64,000 bases of DNA from CAVQUE01 sp046290435 (GTDB lineage Bacteria > Actinomycetota > Acidimicrobiia > Acidimicrobiales > UBA8592), in the NCBI GenBank assembly GCA_046290435.1, contig JBKAGO010000045.1, forward strand, positions 27,500-91,499, given 5' to 3'. The position numbers and the translations under genes were made by a program. Below are positions 24,280 to 32,501 of this stretch, piece after piece (within the stretch, counting starts at the first letter, position 1; each line of letters begins with the position of its first letter). The notes beneath the pieces were generated by a model that searched no databases, was not told the DNA's origin, and saw only the letters and a program-made list of their open reading frames with translations.

Positions 24280-25395
24280 TCAGCCCTTGGCCTCGATGAA
24301 GGCGTCGCTGAAGTTGATCTCGAAGTCACCGGTGTCGCTGATGAACTCGAGGTTCGACGTATCGGTCGGGTAGATCGCCGGATCCTCCAGGATCGCCGGA
24401 TCGATGAACTCCTCGGCCGCAGCGTTGGGGCTGCCGTAGGAGTTCCAGTTGGTCAGCGCCGCACCGTTCTCGGCGTCGAGGATGAAGTTGATGAAGGCAT
24501 GCGCAGTGCAGGGATGCGGGGCGTCCTTGGCGATGGCCATGTTGTCGACCCACCGTGTCCCACCCTCGTCGGGCACGAAGTACGTGTACTGCGACGGATC
24601 GTCGGCCGATGCGATGCTCACGAGCATGTTGCCGCTGAAGCCGTGGGCGACGGCGCTCTCGCCGGCCACGAGCAGTTCGTCGTACTGATCGGAGTCGAAG
24701 GCAAGCAGTCGCCCGCGGGCAGCGCTGATCAGATCCCTCGCCTCGTTCAGTTCGTCCTCGCTCGTGGTGTTGAGTGAGTAGCCGAGATACTTCAGGGCTG
24801 CGCCGATGGACTCGCGCGGATCGTTCAGCATGGTGATGCTGCCCGCCACGCCGTACTCCTCCGACATCGCTTCGTCGAAGATCAGGCCCCACGATCGCGG
24901 GACGTCCTCGCCTGTGACCGACAGGTCGACGCCGAGTCCGGTCGTGCCCCACTGGTAGGGGACGGAGTACGCGCCCTCGGGGTCGTACGGCAGGCCCGAG
25001 GCGAAGTCGGGATCGAGGTTGGCGAGATTGGGGATGGCGTCGCGGTTGAGCGGCACCAGGTCGCCCGAAGCGATCATGATCGACACCATGTAGTCCGACG
25101 GGACGATCACGTCATAGCCGGAGTTGCCCGCCGAGATGATCGGCTGCATGGCCTCGTTGGAGTCGTAGAAGTCCTCGGTGACCGAGACGCCGAACTCCGC
25201 CGCGAAGTCGTCCTTCAGCTGCGGGTCGATGTACTCGGACCAGTTGAACAGGGCGAGATCGCCGTCGACCTCACCCGGTTCGCAGTCCGGGACATCACCT
25301 CCGGCTGCCCCGTCATCATCGTCGTCGCCTCCGCATGCCGCCGCTGTCAGTGCCAGTGCGGCGAGGATTGCGAACAATCGCATCCATCGGGTCAT
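24280..25395 (-). CDS. Spermidine/putrescine-type ABC transporter binding lipoprotein
   Basis: The 371-residue product has a signal peptide ending TAAAC (Cys21), an Asp-rich linker, and a PotD/PotF-type domain: LALFNWSEYIDPQLKDDF, SGYDVIVPSDYMV and YSVPYQWGTTGLGV are diagnostic. It would capture polyamines or related cations outside the membrane. Its ATG overlaps the potC stop (ATGA), with GGAGGG 8 nt upstream, so it is the last gene of potA-potB-potC-binding protein. The name potD or potF is not assigned because ligand residues cannot be decided here. Confidence 0.88.
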   Translation of the reverse strand: MTRWMRLFAILAALALTAAACGGDDDDDGAAGGDVPDCEPGEVDGDLALFNWSEYIDPQLKDDFAAEFGVSVTEDFYDSNEAMQPIISAGNSGYDVIVPSDYMVSIMIASGDLVPLNRDAIPNLANLDPDFASGLPYDPEGAYSVPYQWGTTGLGVDLSVTGEDVPRSWGLIFDEAMSEEYGVAGSITMLNDPRESIGAALKYLGYSLNTTSEDELNEARDLISAARGRLLAFDSDQYDELLVAGESAVAHGFSGNMLVSIASADDPSQYTYFVPDEGGTRWVDNMAIAKDAPHPCTAHAFINFILDAENGAALTNWNSYGSPNAAAEEFIDPAILEDPAIYPTDTSNLEFISDTGDFEINFSDAFIEAKG

Positions 25396-26288
25396 CGGGT
25401 CATCCCTCCTGGGGTTGCTTGTGTGAGCTCTTCGGCGTCGTCGTCGCCGGCGTCGGTTCGATCACGTCCCGTGGATCGCTGCGCCAGCAACGACAGCAGG
25501 ACCAGCACGATCGAAGCCGCCAGCATGACCACCGAGACGGCGTTGATCAGCGGCGTGACGCCTCGTCGGATGAGGCTGAACACGAAGACCGGCAGCGTGG
25601 TCGAACCGGGGCCGGATACGAACTGGGTGACGACCACGTCGTCGAGCGACAGCGTCATGGCCAGCAGGGCCCCGCCCGCGATGCCCGGGCCGATCAGCGG
25701 CAGCGTGACGAAACGGAACGCCTTCCAACGGGTGGCGTAGAGATCCTGCGCAGCCTCTTCGAGGCGGGTGTCCATGCCGCTGAGGCGGGCGCGTACGACC
25801 ACCGACACGAACGAGATGTTGAATGCGATGTGGCTGACGACGATGGTCTGGAACCCGCGGGTCATCTGCCAACCGAACAAGGTGTCGAGCAGGTCGAACG
25901 CCTGGGAGAAGAACAGCAGCATCATCACCGCCATGGTGACGTCGGGGATGATGATGGGCAGGTAGAGCAGCCCGTCGAACACCTTCTGGCCCCGGAACGT
26001 GAACCGTTCGAGCGCCAGGGCTGCCATGGTGCCGAGCACCACCGACACCAGCGTCGACACCAGTGCCACGCGCACCGACACCCAGAGGGCACCCTGCACC
26101 TCGTCGTTGGCGCCGAAGTCGCGATACCAGTCGAGCGTGAACCCGCCCCACTGGCCGACGATGCGATCGTCGCTGAAGGAGAACACGACGAGCAGAAGGA
26201 TCGGCGCGTAGAAGAAGATGAACACCAGCCAGGCGTTCAGCGTGAGGCCGAGATTGCCGAGGCCGCGGGGCTTGCCGGGGGCGCTCAC
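25392..26288 (-). CDS. potC: Spermidine/putrescine ABC transporter permease PotC-type
   Basis: The 298-residue protein has six predicted membrane segments, the first WLVFIFFYAPILLLVVFSF, and an EAA loop LEEAAQDLYATRWKAFRFVTLP. The order after PotA and PotB and the motif LDDVVVTQFVSGPG identify the PotC/PotI subunit. A hydrophilic tail of about 25 residues follows the last segment. The GTG start overlaps the PotB stop (GTGA). Together with PotB it forms the channel. Confidence 0.9.
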   Translation of the reverse strand: MSAPGKPRGLGNLGLTLNAWLVFIFFYAPILLLVVFSFSDDRIVGQWGGFTLDWYRDFGANDEVQGALWVSVRVALVSTLVSVVLGTMAALALERFTFRGQKVFDGLLYLPIIIPDVTMAVMMLLFFSQAFDLLDTLFGWQMTRGFQTIVVSHIAFNISFVSVVVRARLSGMDTRLEEAAQDLYATRWKAFRFVTLPLIGPGIAGGALLAMTLSLDDVVVTQFVSGPGSTTLPVFVFSLIRRGVTPLINAVSVVMLAASIVLVLLSLLAQRSTGRDRTDAGDDDAEELTQATPGGMTR

Positions 26289-27229
26289 AGGTTCTTGCCC
26301 CCGCTGCGGAAGTACACCATCGTGGCGGCCAGCATGACGGCCATCAGCACGAACGACAGCGACGCCCCGACGGGCCAGTTCCGGGCCGTGAGGAACTGGG
26401 TGACGATGTAGCTGCCGAGCAGTGTGGTCTTGGCTCCGCCGAGGATCTCGGGGGTGACGTAGGCCCCGAGGCTGGGAACGAACACCAGGATCGACCCGGC
26501 GATGACACCCGGCATCGACAGTGGCAACAACACCTTCGTGAAGCTCTGCCATGCGTTGGCGTAGAGGTCCCGGCTGGCCTCGAGCAGGCGACCGTCGATG
26601 CGCTCGATCGATGCGTACAGCGGCAGGATCATGAACGGCAGGAAGCCGTAGACCAGTCCGAGCACGACCGCGGTCTGGGTGAACAAGATGCTCGTGTCGC
26701 CGAGTCCGACGGCGTTGGTGACCGACGAGGCCGGGCCGTCGTTGCTCAACAGCACCCGCCAGGCGTAGTTGCGGACCAAGAAGTTGGACCAGAACGGGAT
26801 CATGACGCCGATGAGCAGCAGGTTGCGCACCATCGGGCGACGCGTGGCGATGTAGTAGGCGAAGGGGTAGCCGACCACCAGGCAGATGACGGTCGTCAGC
26901 AGTGCCAGCCACACCGACCGGAACACGATGGTGCGCACGAGCGGCTCGCCCAGAGCCCGGTACGCCTCGAGGTTCCAGCCCGACAGATCCGTGCCGCCGA
27001 AGCTGTTGCGGGTGGCGAAGCTGTAGACCAGCACGATCACGAGCGGGATCGCGAAGAACAGCACCAGGTAGAAGTAGGCGGGCAGCGCCATGAGGAAGCC
27101 GCGGCGCGATTGCGCACGAAGGGCGGCGGCCTCGTGTTCGGGGGTGGCGGCCTCGCCTACCTCCTCGACGTCGGGCCCGTCGAACTCGGCGCTCGAGTCG
27201 GGGTCGAGACCCGGGTCGACGACGGTCAT
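26285..27229 (-). CDS. potB: Spermidine/putrescine ABC transporter permease PotB-type
   Basis: The 314-residue protein starts with an acidic 40-residue extension, then membrane segments (LPAYFYLVLFFAIPLVIVLVY; LLIGVMIPFWSNFLVRNYAW) and the EAA loop LLEASRDLYANAWQSFTKVLLP. FWSNFLVRNYAW is typical of PotB/PotH. ATG at 27229 overlaps the potA stop by one base (TGATG), indicating coupled translation. The acidic extension is longer than in enterobacterial PotB. Confidence 0.9.
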   Translation of the reverse strand: MTVVDPGLDPDSSAEFDGPDVEEVGEAATPEHEAAALRAQSRRGFLMALPAYFYLVLFFAIPLVIVLVYSFATRNSFGGTDLSGWNLEAYRALGEPLVRTIVFRSVWLALLTTVICLVVGYPFAYYIATRRPMVRNLLLIGVMIPFWSNFLVRNYAWRVLLSNDGPASSVTNAVGLGDTSILFTQTAVVLGLVYGFLPFMILPLYASIERIDGRLLEASRDLYANAWQSFTKVLLPLSMPGVIAGSILVFVPSLGAYVTPEILGGAKTTLLGSYIVTQFLTARNWPVGASLSFVLMAVMLAATMVYFRSGGKNL

Positions 27230-28431
27230 CAGTCGCCCACCAACGAGATCGCGTCGGGAGCCCACGAGACGGTGACCACGTCGCCGACCGCGATGGGGTC
27301 GGTCCGGGTGTTGGTGGTCGAGCGGACCTCGACGGTCATCCAGTCGAGCGCCACCCGGTACACGAGGGCATTGCCCAGATAGGTGATCTCGAGGAGTGTG
27401 CCGTCCACCGACGGGAGGTCAGAGGGAGCGTGGCCCTTGGCGTGCAGCCGGGCCCGTTCGGGCCGCAGGCTGACGGCTACCTTCGTGCCCGCGGCGAGCG
27501 AGGACTCGGCCGGGATGCGGGTGCCATTGGAGAGACAGACGACGGTGGGGCTCTCGACGGTGGCCTCGAGCAGGTTGGTGCGTCCGATGAAGTCCGCGAC
27601 GAAGCGGTTGGCGGGGCGCTCGTACACCTCTTCGGGCGAGCCCACCTGCAGGAGCTTGCCGTCGTGCATGATGGCCATGCGGTCGCTCATCGTGAGCGCC
27701 TCTTCCTGGTCGTGGGTGACGAACACGAACGTGATGCCCACCTCGCGTTGCAGCGACTTGAGCTCGACCTGCATCTGTTGGCGCAGCTTCAGATCGAGTG
27801 CTCCCAGCGGTTCGTCGAGCAGCAGGACCTTGGGGCGGTTGACCAGGGCCCGGGCCAGCGCCACGCGCTGCTGCTGTCCGCCCGACAGCTGGGTGGACCG
27901 GCGGTGCTCCATGCCGCCGAGTTGGACGAGGCCGATGGCTTCGCGCACCCGGGGACCGATCTCGGACTTGGGGACCTTGAGCATCTTCAGTCCGAAGGCC
28001 ACGTTCTGCTCGACGGTCATGTGGGGGAAGAGCGCGTAGTTCTGGAAGACCGTGTTGACGGGCCGCTTGTTGGGCGGCAGCGTGCCGACCTCGTCGCCGA
28101 AGATCTTCAGGCTTCCCTCGGTGGGGAAGTCCAGTCCGGCGATCATGCGCAGGGTGGTGGTCTTGCCGCAGCCGGACGGGCCGAGCATGGCGAAGAACTC
28201 GCCGTCGGCGATGGTCATGTCGATGGCGTCGACGGCGACGACGTCGCCGTAGCGCTTGGTGATACCGCGAATGGTGACCGCCGCGAGGGCGTCGTCGGCG
28301 GGGCCCTCGGGGGCGGTCGCCGACGCCCCGGTCACGTCATGGACGGCGTCGGTCGCAGGGGCTTCGGTGTCGCCGGCTGATCGGGTGTCGTTGGTTGAAC
28401 CGGACACGCTCCCCCTCGGTGGTCTGGCCAT
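27229..28431 (-). CDS. potA: Spermidine/putrescine ABC transporter ATP-binding protein PotA
   Basis: The 400-residue ATPase has an unusual ~45-residue polar N-terminal tail, then Walker A GPSGCGKTTTL, Q-loop VFQNYALFPHMTV, signature LSGGQQQRVALARAL, Walker B VLLLDEPLGALDLKLR, H-loop VTHDQEEALTMSDR, and a C-terminal TOBE domain (SLRPERARL) of the PotA/FbpC group. It drives the PotBC permease. ATG at 28431 is the best start, though no strong ribosome site is seen. Divergent from the FAD-oxidase genes. Confidence 0.9.
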   Translation of the reverse strand: MARPPRGSVSGSTNDTRSAGDTEAPATDAVHDVTGASATAPEGPADDALAAVTIRGITKRYGDVVAVDAIDMTIADGEFFAMLGPSGCGKTTTLRMIAGLDFPTEGSLKIFGDEVGTLPPNKRPVNTVFQNYALFPHMTVEQNVAFGLKMLKVPKSEIGPRVREAIGLVQLGGMEHRRSTQLSGGQQQRVALARALVNRPKVLLLDEPLGALDLKLRQQMQVELKSLQREVGITFVFVTHDQEEALTMSDRMAIMHDGKLLQVGSPEEVYERPANRFVADFIGRTNLLEATVESPTVVCLSNGTRIPAESSLAAGTKVAVSLRPERARLHAKGHAPSDLPSVDGTLLEITYLGNALVYRVALDWMTVEVRSTTNTRTDPIAVGDVVTVSWAPDAISLVGD

Positions 28432-28560
28432 CTGGTGATGGCGATCGGATCCGTTTCGATTGCGGCCGTCGGAGTGTCGTTGTCGTGACGAGAATGGGAA
28501 CGACGCCGGGCCTGTGGGTGACGAGACACTAGGCCGATCGCTACTCTGAACTCCAGAGCG

Positions 28561-28619
28561 CAACGAAACTGTTCATAATTCTGCAACGAAGCGACCGATT
28601 CCGTTGTCGCAACGAGGTG
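28561..28619. promoter_or_regulatory. Oxidase/potA divergent control region with CAACGA repeats
   Basis: CAACGA occurs at 28561, 28584 and 28610. GATTCCGTTGTCG (28597-28609) overlaps the palindrome CGTTGTCGCAACG (28602-28614). CATAAT (28574-28579) is a candidate -10 box for the oxidase direction. On the other side CGTTGTCG occurs again near 28480, so several sites of one regulator may lie between potA and the oxidase genes. Confidence 0.45.
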
Positions 28620-28625
28620 ACACCA

Positions 28626-28688
28626 ATGAATCCATCGGCGAACGGCGCGCCTTCGACGGACACCACCACGACCCCGGACGGCAACTGA
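28626..28688 (+). CDS. 20-residue leader ORF before the FAD oxidase gene
   Basis: MNPSANGAPSTDTTTTPDGN is encoded with a GAGGTG ribosome site upstream, and its stop lies one base before the oxidase ATG. The oxidase ATG has no separate ribosome site, so translation is probably passed on from this leader. The peptide is polar, Thr-rich and of unknown role. Confidence 0.4.
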   Translation: MNPSANGAPSTDTTTTPDGN

Positions 28689-28689
28689 C

Positions 28690-30105
28690 ATGGACGGCGC
28701 CTCGAGTTGGGCCCGCGTGGCGCTCGACGGCGCCGCCCCGCGGGTGTTCTGGAGCGACGTTGCCGACGCCCCCGAACCGTCGCCGTCGCTGCGGGGTGAG
28801 ACCACCGCCGATCTCGTGGTCATCGGCGCCGGCTTCACCGGCCTGTGGGCCGCGATCCAGGCTGCGGAGGAGCAGCCCGGGCGCCGCATCGTGGTACTCG
28901 AGGCCGAGACCATCGGGTTCGGTGCCAGCGCCCGCAACGGCGGGTTCTGCGCAGCATCGTTGACCCACGGCCTGCTGAACGGTCTCAGCCACTGGCCCGA
29001 CGAGATCTCCACGCTCGAGCGGCTCGGCCGCGAGAACCTCGACGGGATCGAGGACACGCTCGTCCGCCATGGCGGGGTCGAAGCCGCCGATTTCTGCCGG
29101 GTCCCGGCGCTCGATGTCGCCACGGCGGTGTGGCAACAGGACGAACTCGCCGAGGACGTCGCGGTCTTCGCCCGCCACGGCCACGATGTCGAACTGCTCG
29201 ACTCGGCCGGGGTGCGGGCCCTGGTCGACTCTCCCGCCTACGTCGGCGGTCTCCTTCGCCGCAGCGGCAATGCGCTGGTCGACCCGGCCCGTCTGGGGTG
29301 GGCGCTGGCATCGATCGCCCGCTCGCTCGGTGTGGTGATCCACGAACACAGCCCCGTCGCCGACGTCGATGCCGACGGCGCACAGCTCGTCGTGCGGGCA
29401 CCTGCGGGCACGGTGCGTGCCGATCGGGTGGTCATGGCCACCAACGCCTACCCCGGCCCGCTGCGACGACCCCGCCGGTACGTGGTGCCGGTCTACGACC
29501 ACGTGCTGATGACCGAGCCGCTGTCACGAGACCAGCTGGCCTCGATCGGGTGGTCCGGGCGAGAGGGCGTCGGCGACGCCGCGAACCAGTTCCACTACTA
29601 CCGGCTGTCGGCCGACGATCGGATCCTCTGGGGCGGCTACGACGCCACGTACCACTTCAACAACGCCATGGGTCCCCGTTTCGATCAGAGCGACGAGACC
29701 CACGGCATGCTCGCCGAGCACTTCTTCACCACGTTCCCCCAACTCGAGGGTCTGCGGTTCACGCACCGGTGGGGCGGTCCCATCGCCACGTCCACGAGGT
29801 TCTGCGCCACCTGGGGTACCGCCCACGACGGTCGCCTCGCCTGGGTCAGCGGCTACACGGGCCTGGGCGTGGGGGCCAGCAGGTTCGGTGCCCGGGTGGC
29901 GCTCGACCTCGTCGACGGCCTCGACACCGAACGCACCGAACTCGAGATGGTACGCACCAAGCCGTTCCCGTTCCCGCCCGAGCCGGCCCGCTGGATCGGC
30001 GTGCAACTCACCCGCAAGGCCATCCAGCGAGCCGATGACAACGAGGGTCGCCGCGGACCGTGGCTTCGTGTGCTGGATCGCTTCGGCGTCGGGTTCGATT
30101 CGTGA
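28690..30105 (+). CDS. PuuB-like FAD-dependent amine oxidase 1
   Basis: The 471-residue flavoprotein is of the DAO fold: dinucleotide motif VIGAGFTGLWAA (about 44-55), GFGASARNGGFC, and a C-terminal RLAWVSGYTGLGVGASRFGA that closes the FAD site. The family includes gamma-glutamylputrescine oxidase and N-methyl amino-acid oxidases, which oxidise secondary or primary amines with oxygen. The Pot importer and aldehyde dehydrogenase nearby favour a polyamine or amino-acid amine. About 60 residues at the C-terminus extend past the fold. It precedes a paralogue by 41 nt. Confidence 0.85.
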   Translation: MDGASSWARVALDGAAPRVFWSDVADAPEPSPSLRGETTADLVVIGAGFTGLWAAIQAAEEQPGRRIVVLEAETIGFGASARNGGFCAASLTHGLLNGLSHWPDEISTLERLGRENLDGIEDTLVRHGGVEAADFCRVPALDVATAVWQQDELAEDVAVFARHGHDVELLDSAGVRALVDSPAYVGGLLRRSGNALVDPARLGWALASIARSLGVVIHEHSPVADVDADGAQLVVRAPAGTVRADRVVMATNAYPGPLRRPRRYVVPVYDHVLMTEPLSRDQLASIGWSGREGVGDAANQFHYYRLSADDRILWGGYDATYHFNNAMGPRFDQSDETHGMLAEHFFTTFPQLEGLRFTHRWGGPIATSTRFCATWGTAHDGRLAWVSGYTGLGVGASRFGARVALDLVDGLDTERTELEMVRTKPFPFPPEPARWIGVQLTRKAIQRADDNEGRRGPWLRVLDRFGVGFDS

Positions 30106-30146
30106 GCGGACCGATGGCCGGGGCCACCGGTTCAGGAGGAAACAGT

Positions 30147-31541
30147 ATGGGCGGTGCGACCGACGAGGCGTCGATCCGGGCGTTGTCGATGTGGCACGAC
30201 ACGTACCCGGGATCGTTCGTGCCGCGACCCGCGCTCGCCGGCGATCTCGAGGTCGACGTCGCCATCGTGGGCGGCGGCTACAGCGGGCTGTGGACCGCCT
30301 ACTACCTGCGCCTGCTCGACCCCACGCTGCGCGTCGTCGTCATCGAACGCGAGGTCGTGGGCTTCGGGGCGTCGGGCCGCAACGGCGGCTGGTGCATCGG
30401 CGAGGTCGCGGCGTCGCCCGACGTCGTGCAACGAGCCTCGTCCAACGACATGGCCCGCCGCTTCCTGCACGAGGTCCACGGGGCGGTCGACGAGGTCGGC
30501 CGCGTCGCCGCTGCAGAGGGCATCGACTGCCACTTCGCCAAGGGGGGCACGCTCCGACTGGCCCGCAACCCGGCGCACCTCAGCCGCCAGCGTGCAGAGG
30601 TCGAGCACCACCAGCACGAGTTCGGACTGACCGACGACGATCTCCGCATGCTCGGCGCATCCGAGGCCGCCGCCCGGGTCGGCGCCACGTCGGTGCTCGG
30701 CGCCATGTACTTCGCGCACACCGCCGCGCTCCATCCGACGCTGCTGGTGCGGGGCCTGGGCGATGCGGTCGAGCGTCACGGTGGCGTCATCATCGAGGGC
30801 ACGACGGCCGATGCCATCGAACCCGGCCAGGTGCGGACCACCCACGGCACGGTCCGCGCCGAGGTGATCGTGCGGGCCACCGAGGGCTACACCCGCGATC
30901 TCGAGGGCCACGACCGCACGCTCGTCCCGTTGTATTCGTTGATGATCGCCACCGAGCCGATCGACGACGCCACCTGGGAGTCCCTCGGTCTGGCCGAGCG
31001 CGAGACCTTCTCCGACGACCGTCACCTGGTCATCTACGGCCAACGCACCGCGGACGGCCGCATCGCCTTCGGGGGTCGGGGCGCCCCGTACGGCTACGGG
31101 TCGCGCATCGATCCCGCCATCGAGCGGCAGTCCGCAACCCACGATCTGGTCGAGTCCACGCTGCGCGACCTCTTCCCCCAGCTCGACGACGTCGCCATCT
31201 CCCACCGGTGGGGTGGTGTGCTGGGCGTGCCACGCGACTGGTTCCCCTCGGTCGGCCTCGACCGATCGACGGGGCTCGCTTGGGCCGGCGGGTACGTGGG
31301 CGAGGGTGTCGCCGCTGCGAACCTGGCGGGCCGGACGTTGGCCGAGGTGATCTGTGGCGTCGAGTCGCCACGCACCGATCTGCCCTGGGTCGACCACCGG
31401 TCCCGACGCTGGGAACCCGAGCCCCTGCGCTGGCTCGCCATCAACGGTGCGCTGCGGGCCATGACCCTGGCCGACCGCGCCGAGGCCCGGTCGGGCAAGG
31501 ACTCGCTGATCGCCCGGACCCTCTGGAAGCTGCTGCGCTGA
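30147..31541 (+). CDS. PuuB-like FAD-dependent amine oxidase 2
   Basis: This 464-residue paralogue has IVGGGYSGLWTAYYL (FAD), GFGASGRNGGWC and LAWAGGYVGEGVAAANLAGR near the end, the DAO-family FAD closure. The region RWGGVLGVPRDWFPSVG is typical of gamma-glutamylputrescine oxidase relatives. ATG at 30147 follows AGGAGGA, a strong ribosome site, so it is independently translated. Two adjacent paralogues suggest two amine substrates or a heteromeric enzyme. It abuts the convergent LysR gene with no gap. Confidence 0.85.
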   Translation: MGGATDEASIRALSMWHDTYPGSFVPRPALAGDLEVDVAIVGGGYSGLWTAYYLRLLDPTLRVVVIEREVVGFGASGRNGGWCIGEVAASPDVVQRASSNDMARRFLHEVHGAVDEVGRVAAAEGIDCHFAKGGTLRLARNPAHLSRQRAEVEHHQHEFGLTDDDLRMLGASEAAARVGATSVLGAMYFAHTAALHPTLLVRGLGDAVERHGGVIIEGTTADAIEPGQVRTTHGTVRAEVIVRATEGYTRDLEGHDRTLVPLYSLMIATEPIDDATWESLGLAERETFSDDRHLVIYGQRTADGRIAFGGRGAPYGYGSRIDPAIERQSATHDLVESTLRDLFPQLDDVAISHRWGGVLGVPRDWFPSVGLDRSTGLAWAGGYVGEGVAAANLAGRTLAEVICGVESPRTDLPWVDHRSRRWEPEPLRWLAINGALRAMTLADRAEARSGKDSLIARTLWKLLR

Positions 31542-32432
31542 TCAGGCGGTGAGGGCCGCCTCGCTCAGGACGGCCACCAGCGCCCCGACAGCTGGGTCCG
31601 GCGCCGTCGTCGCCCGGGTGGCCACGACGAGCGACCTGGTGGTCAGCGTCCGGGCACGACGCAGCGGCCGCAGGCCCGTCTCGGCCTGCACCGTCGGCAG
31701 CACGGTCCAGCCGAGTTCGAGGTTGACCATCTCGGCCAGCACGTCGGGCTGGTTGGACTCGGCGATCACCTCGACGGGGGCACCGATCGCTCGCAGCTCG
31801 GATTCGATGACGGTGCGGGTGTGGGAGCCCTGTGGGAACAACACCCACGGCCCCCAGCCGGCCGGCGGTCCGGCCCTCCCGCCGCCGGGGCGGTACACGG
31901 CGAGCTCCTCGCGCAGCAGCTGCCGAACCCCGATGCCCGGCGGGGCCGGGTCCGGGGCGACGCAGACCGCGACGTCGATGCGGCCGGCCGCGAGATCCTC
32001 CAGCAGGCCGGCGGACGGTCCGACCTGGAGGCGGATCTCGAGGTCGGGATGGTCGGTACGGAAACGCCGCAGCACATCGGGGTAGTGGTGCACGGCTGCG
32101 GCGTCGATCATGCCGATGCGCAGCTGTCCCAGGTCGGCGGTGCGCGTGCGGGCCGCCCACCGGGCGAGATCGCCGGTGAGGGCGAGGACCTGGCGCGCGT
32201 GGTCGACGACGGGTTCGGTACCCGGGCGAAGAACCCGCCGGCGACCCTCCCGGTCGAACAACGCGATGCCGAGACGGCGCTCGAGCTCCGACATGCCCTG
32301 GCTCAGCCCCGATCCCGAGACGCCCAGGGTGGACGCTGCCTCTGCCCAGGTGCGCGACTCGCTGACGGCGACCAGGTACTCGAGCTGGCGGATCGACAGG
32401 TCGGGAAGCGCTGCCGGCGCGGGTTCGGCCAC
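31542..32432 (-). CDS. LysR family transcriptional regulator
   Basis: The 296-residue protein has an N-terminal LysR winged HTH (LSIRQLEYLVAVSESRTWAEAASTLGVSGSGLSQ) split here as IRQLEYLVAVSES and AASTLGVSGSGLSQ, and a periplasmic-binding-type effector domain. GTG at 32432 is preceded at 6 nt by TATGAT (minus strand, 32439-32444), a near-consensus leaderless -10 box. A palindrome AGTGAAG/CTTCACT overlaps this box, suggesting autoregulation. It could control the divergent inositol-phosphate synthase gene or the convergent oxidases. Confidence 0.9.
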   Translation of the reverse strand: MAEPAPAALPDLSIRQLEYLVAVSESRTWAEAASTLGVSGSGLSQGMSELERRLGIALFDREGRRRVLRPGTEPVVDHARQVLALTGDLARWAARTRTADLGQLRIGMIDAAAVHHYPDVLRRFRTDHPDLEIRLQVGPSAGLLEDLAAGRIDVAVCVAPDPAPPGIGVRQLLREELAVYRPGGGRAGPPAGWGPWVLFPQGSHTRTVIESELRAIGAPVEVIAESNQPDVLAEMVNLELGWTVLPTVQAETGLRPLRRARTLTTRSLVVATRATTAPDPAVGALVAVLSEAALTA

Positions 32433-32438
32433 CGCGAC

Positions 32439-32462
32439 ATCATAGTGAAGACTTCCTTCACT
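32439..32462. promoter_or_regulatory. LysR promoter with overlapping palindromic operator
   Basis: TATGAT (minus strand, 32439-32444) ends 6 nt before the lysR GTG. AGTGAAG (32444-32450) and CTTCACT (32456-32462) form a perfect 7-bp inverted repeat around 5 nt, the size of a LysR box. It also lies about 30 bp before the opposite gene's -10 region. Confidence 0.55.
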
Positions 32463-32488
32463 GAATGATAATCCTCTTCGTTGTCACT

Positions 32489-32494
32489 TATCTT
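32489..32494 (+). promoter_or_regulatory. -10 box of leaderless inositol-phosphate synthase gene
   Basis: TATCTT ends 7 nt before the ATG at 32502 and no ribosome site is seen, supporting a leaderless start there rather than an upstream TTG at 32481. Confidence 0.45.
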
Positions 32495-32501
32495 CGAATC
32501 C

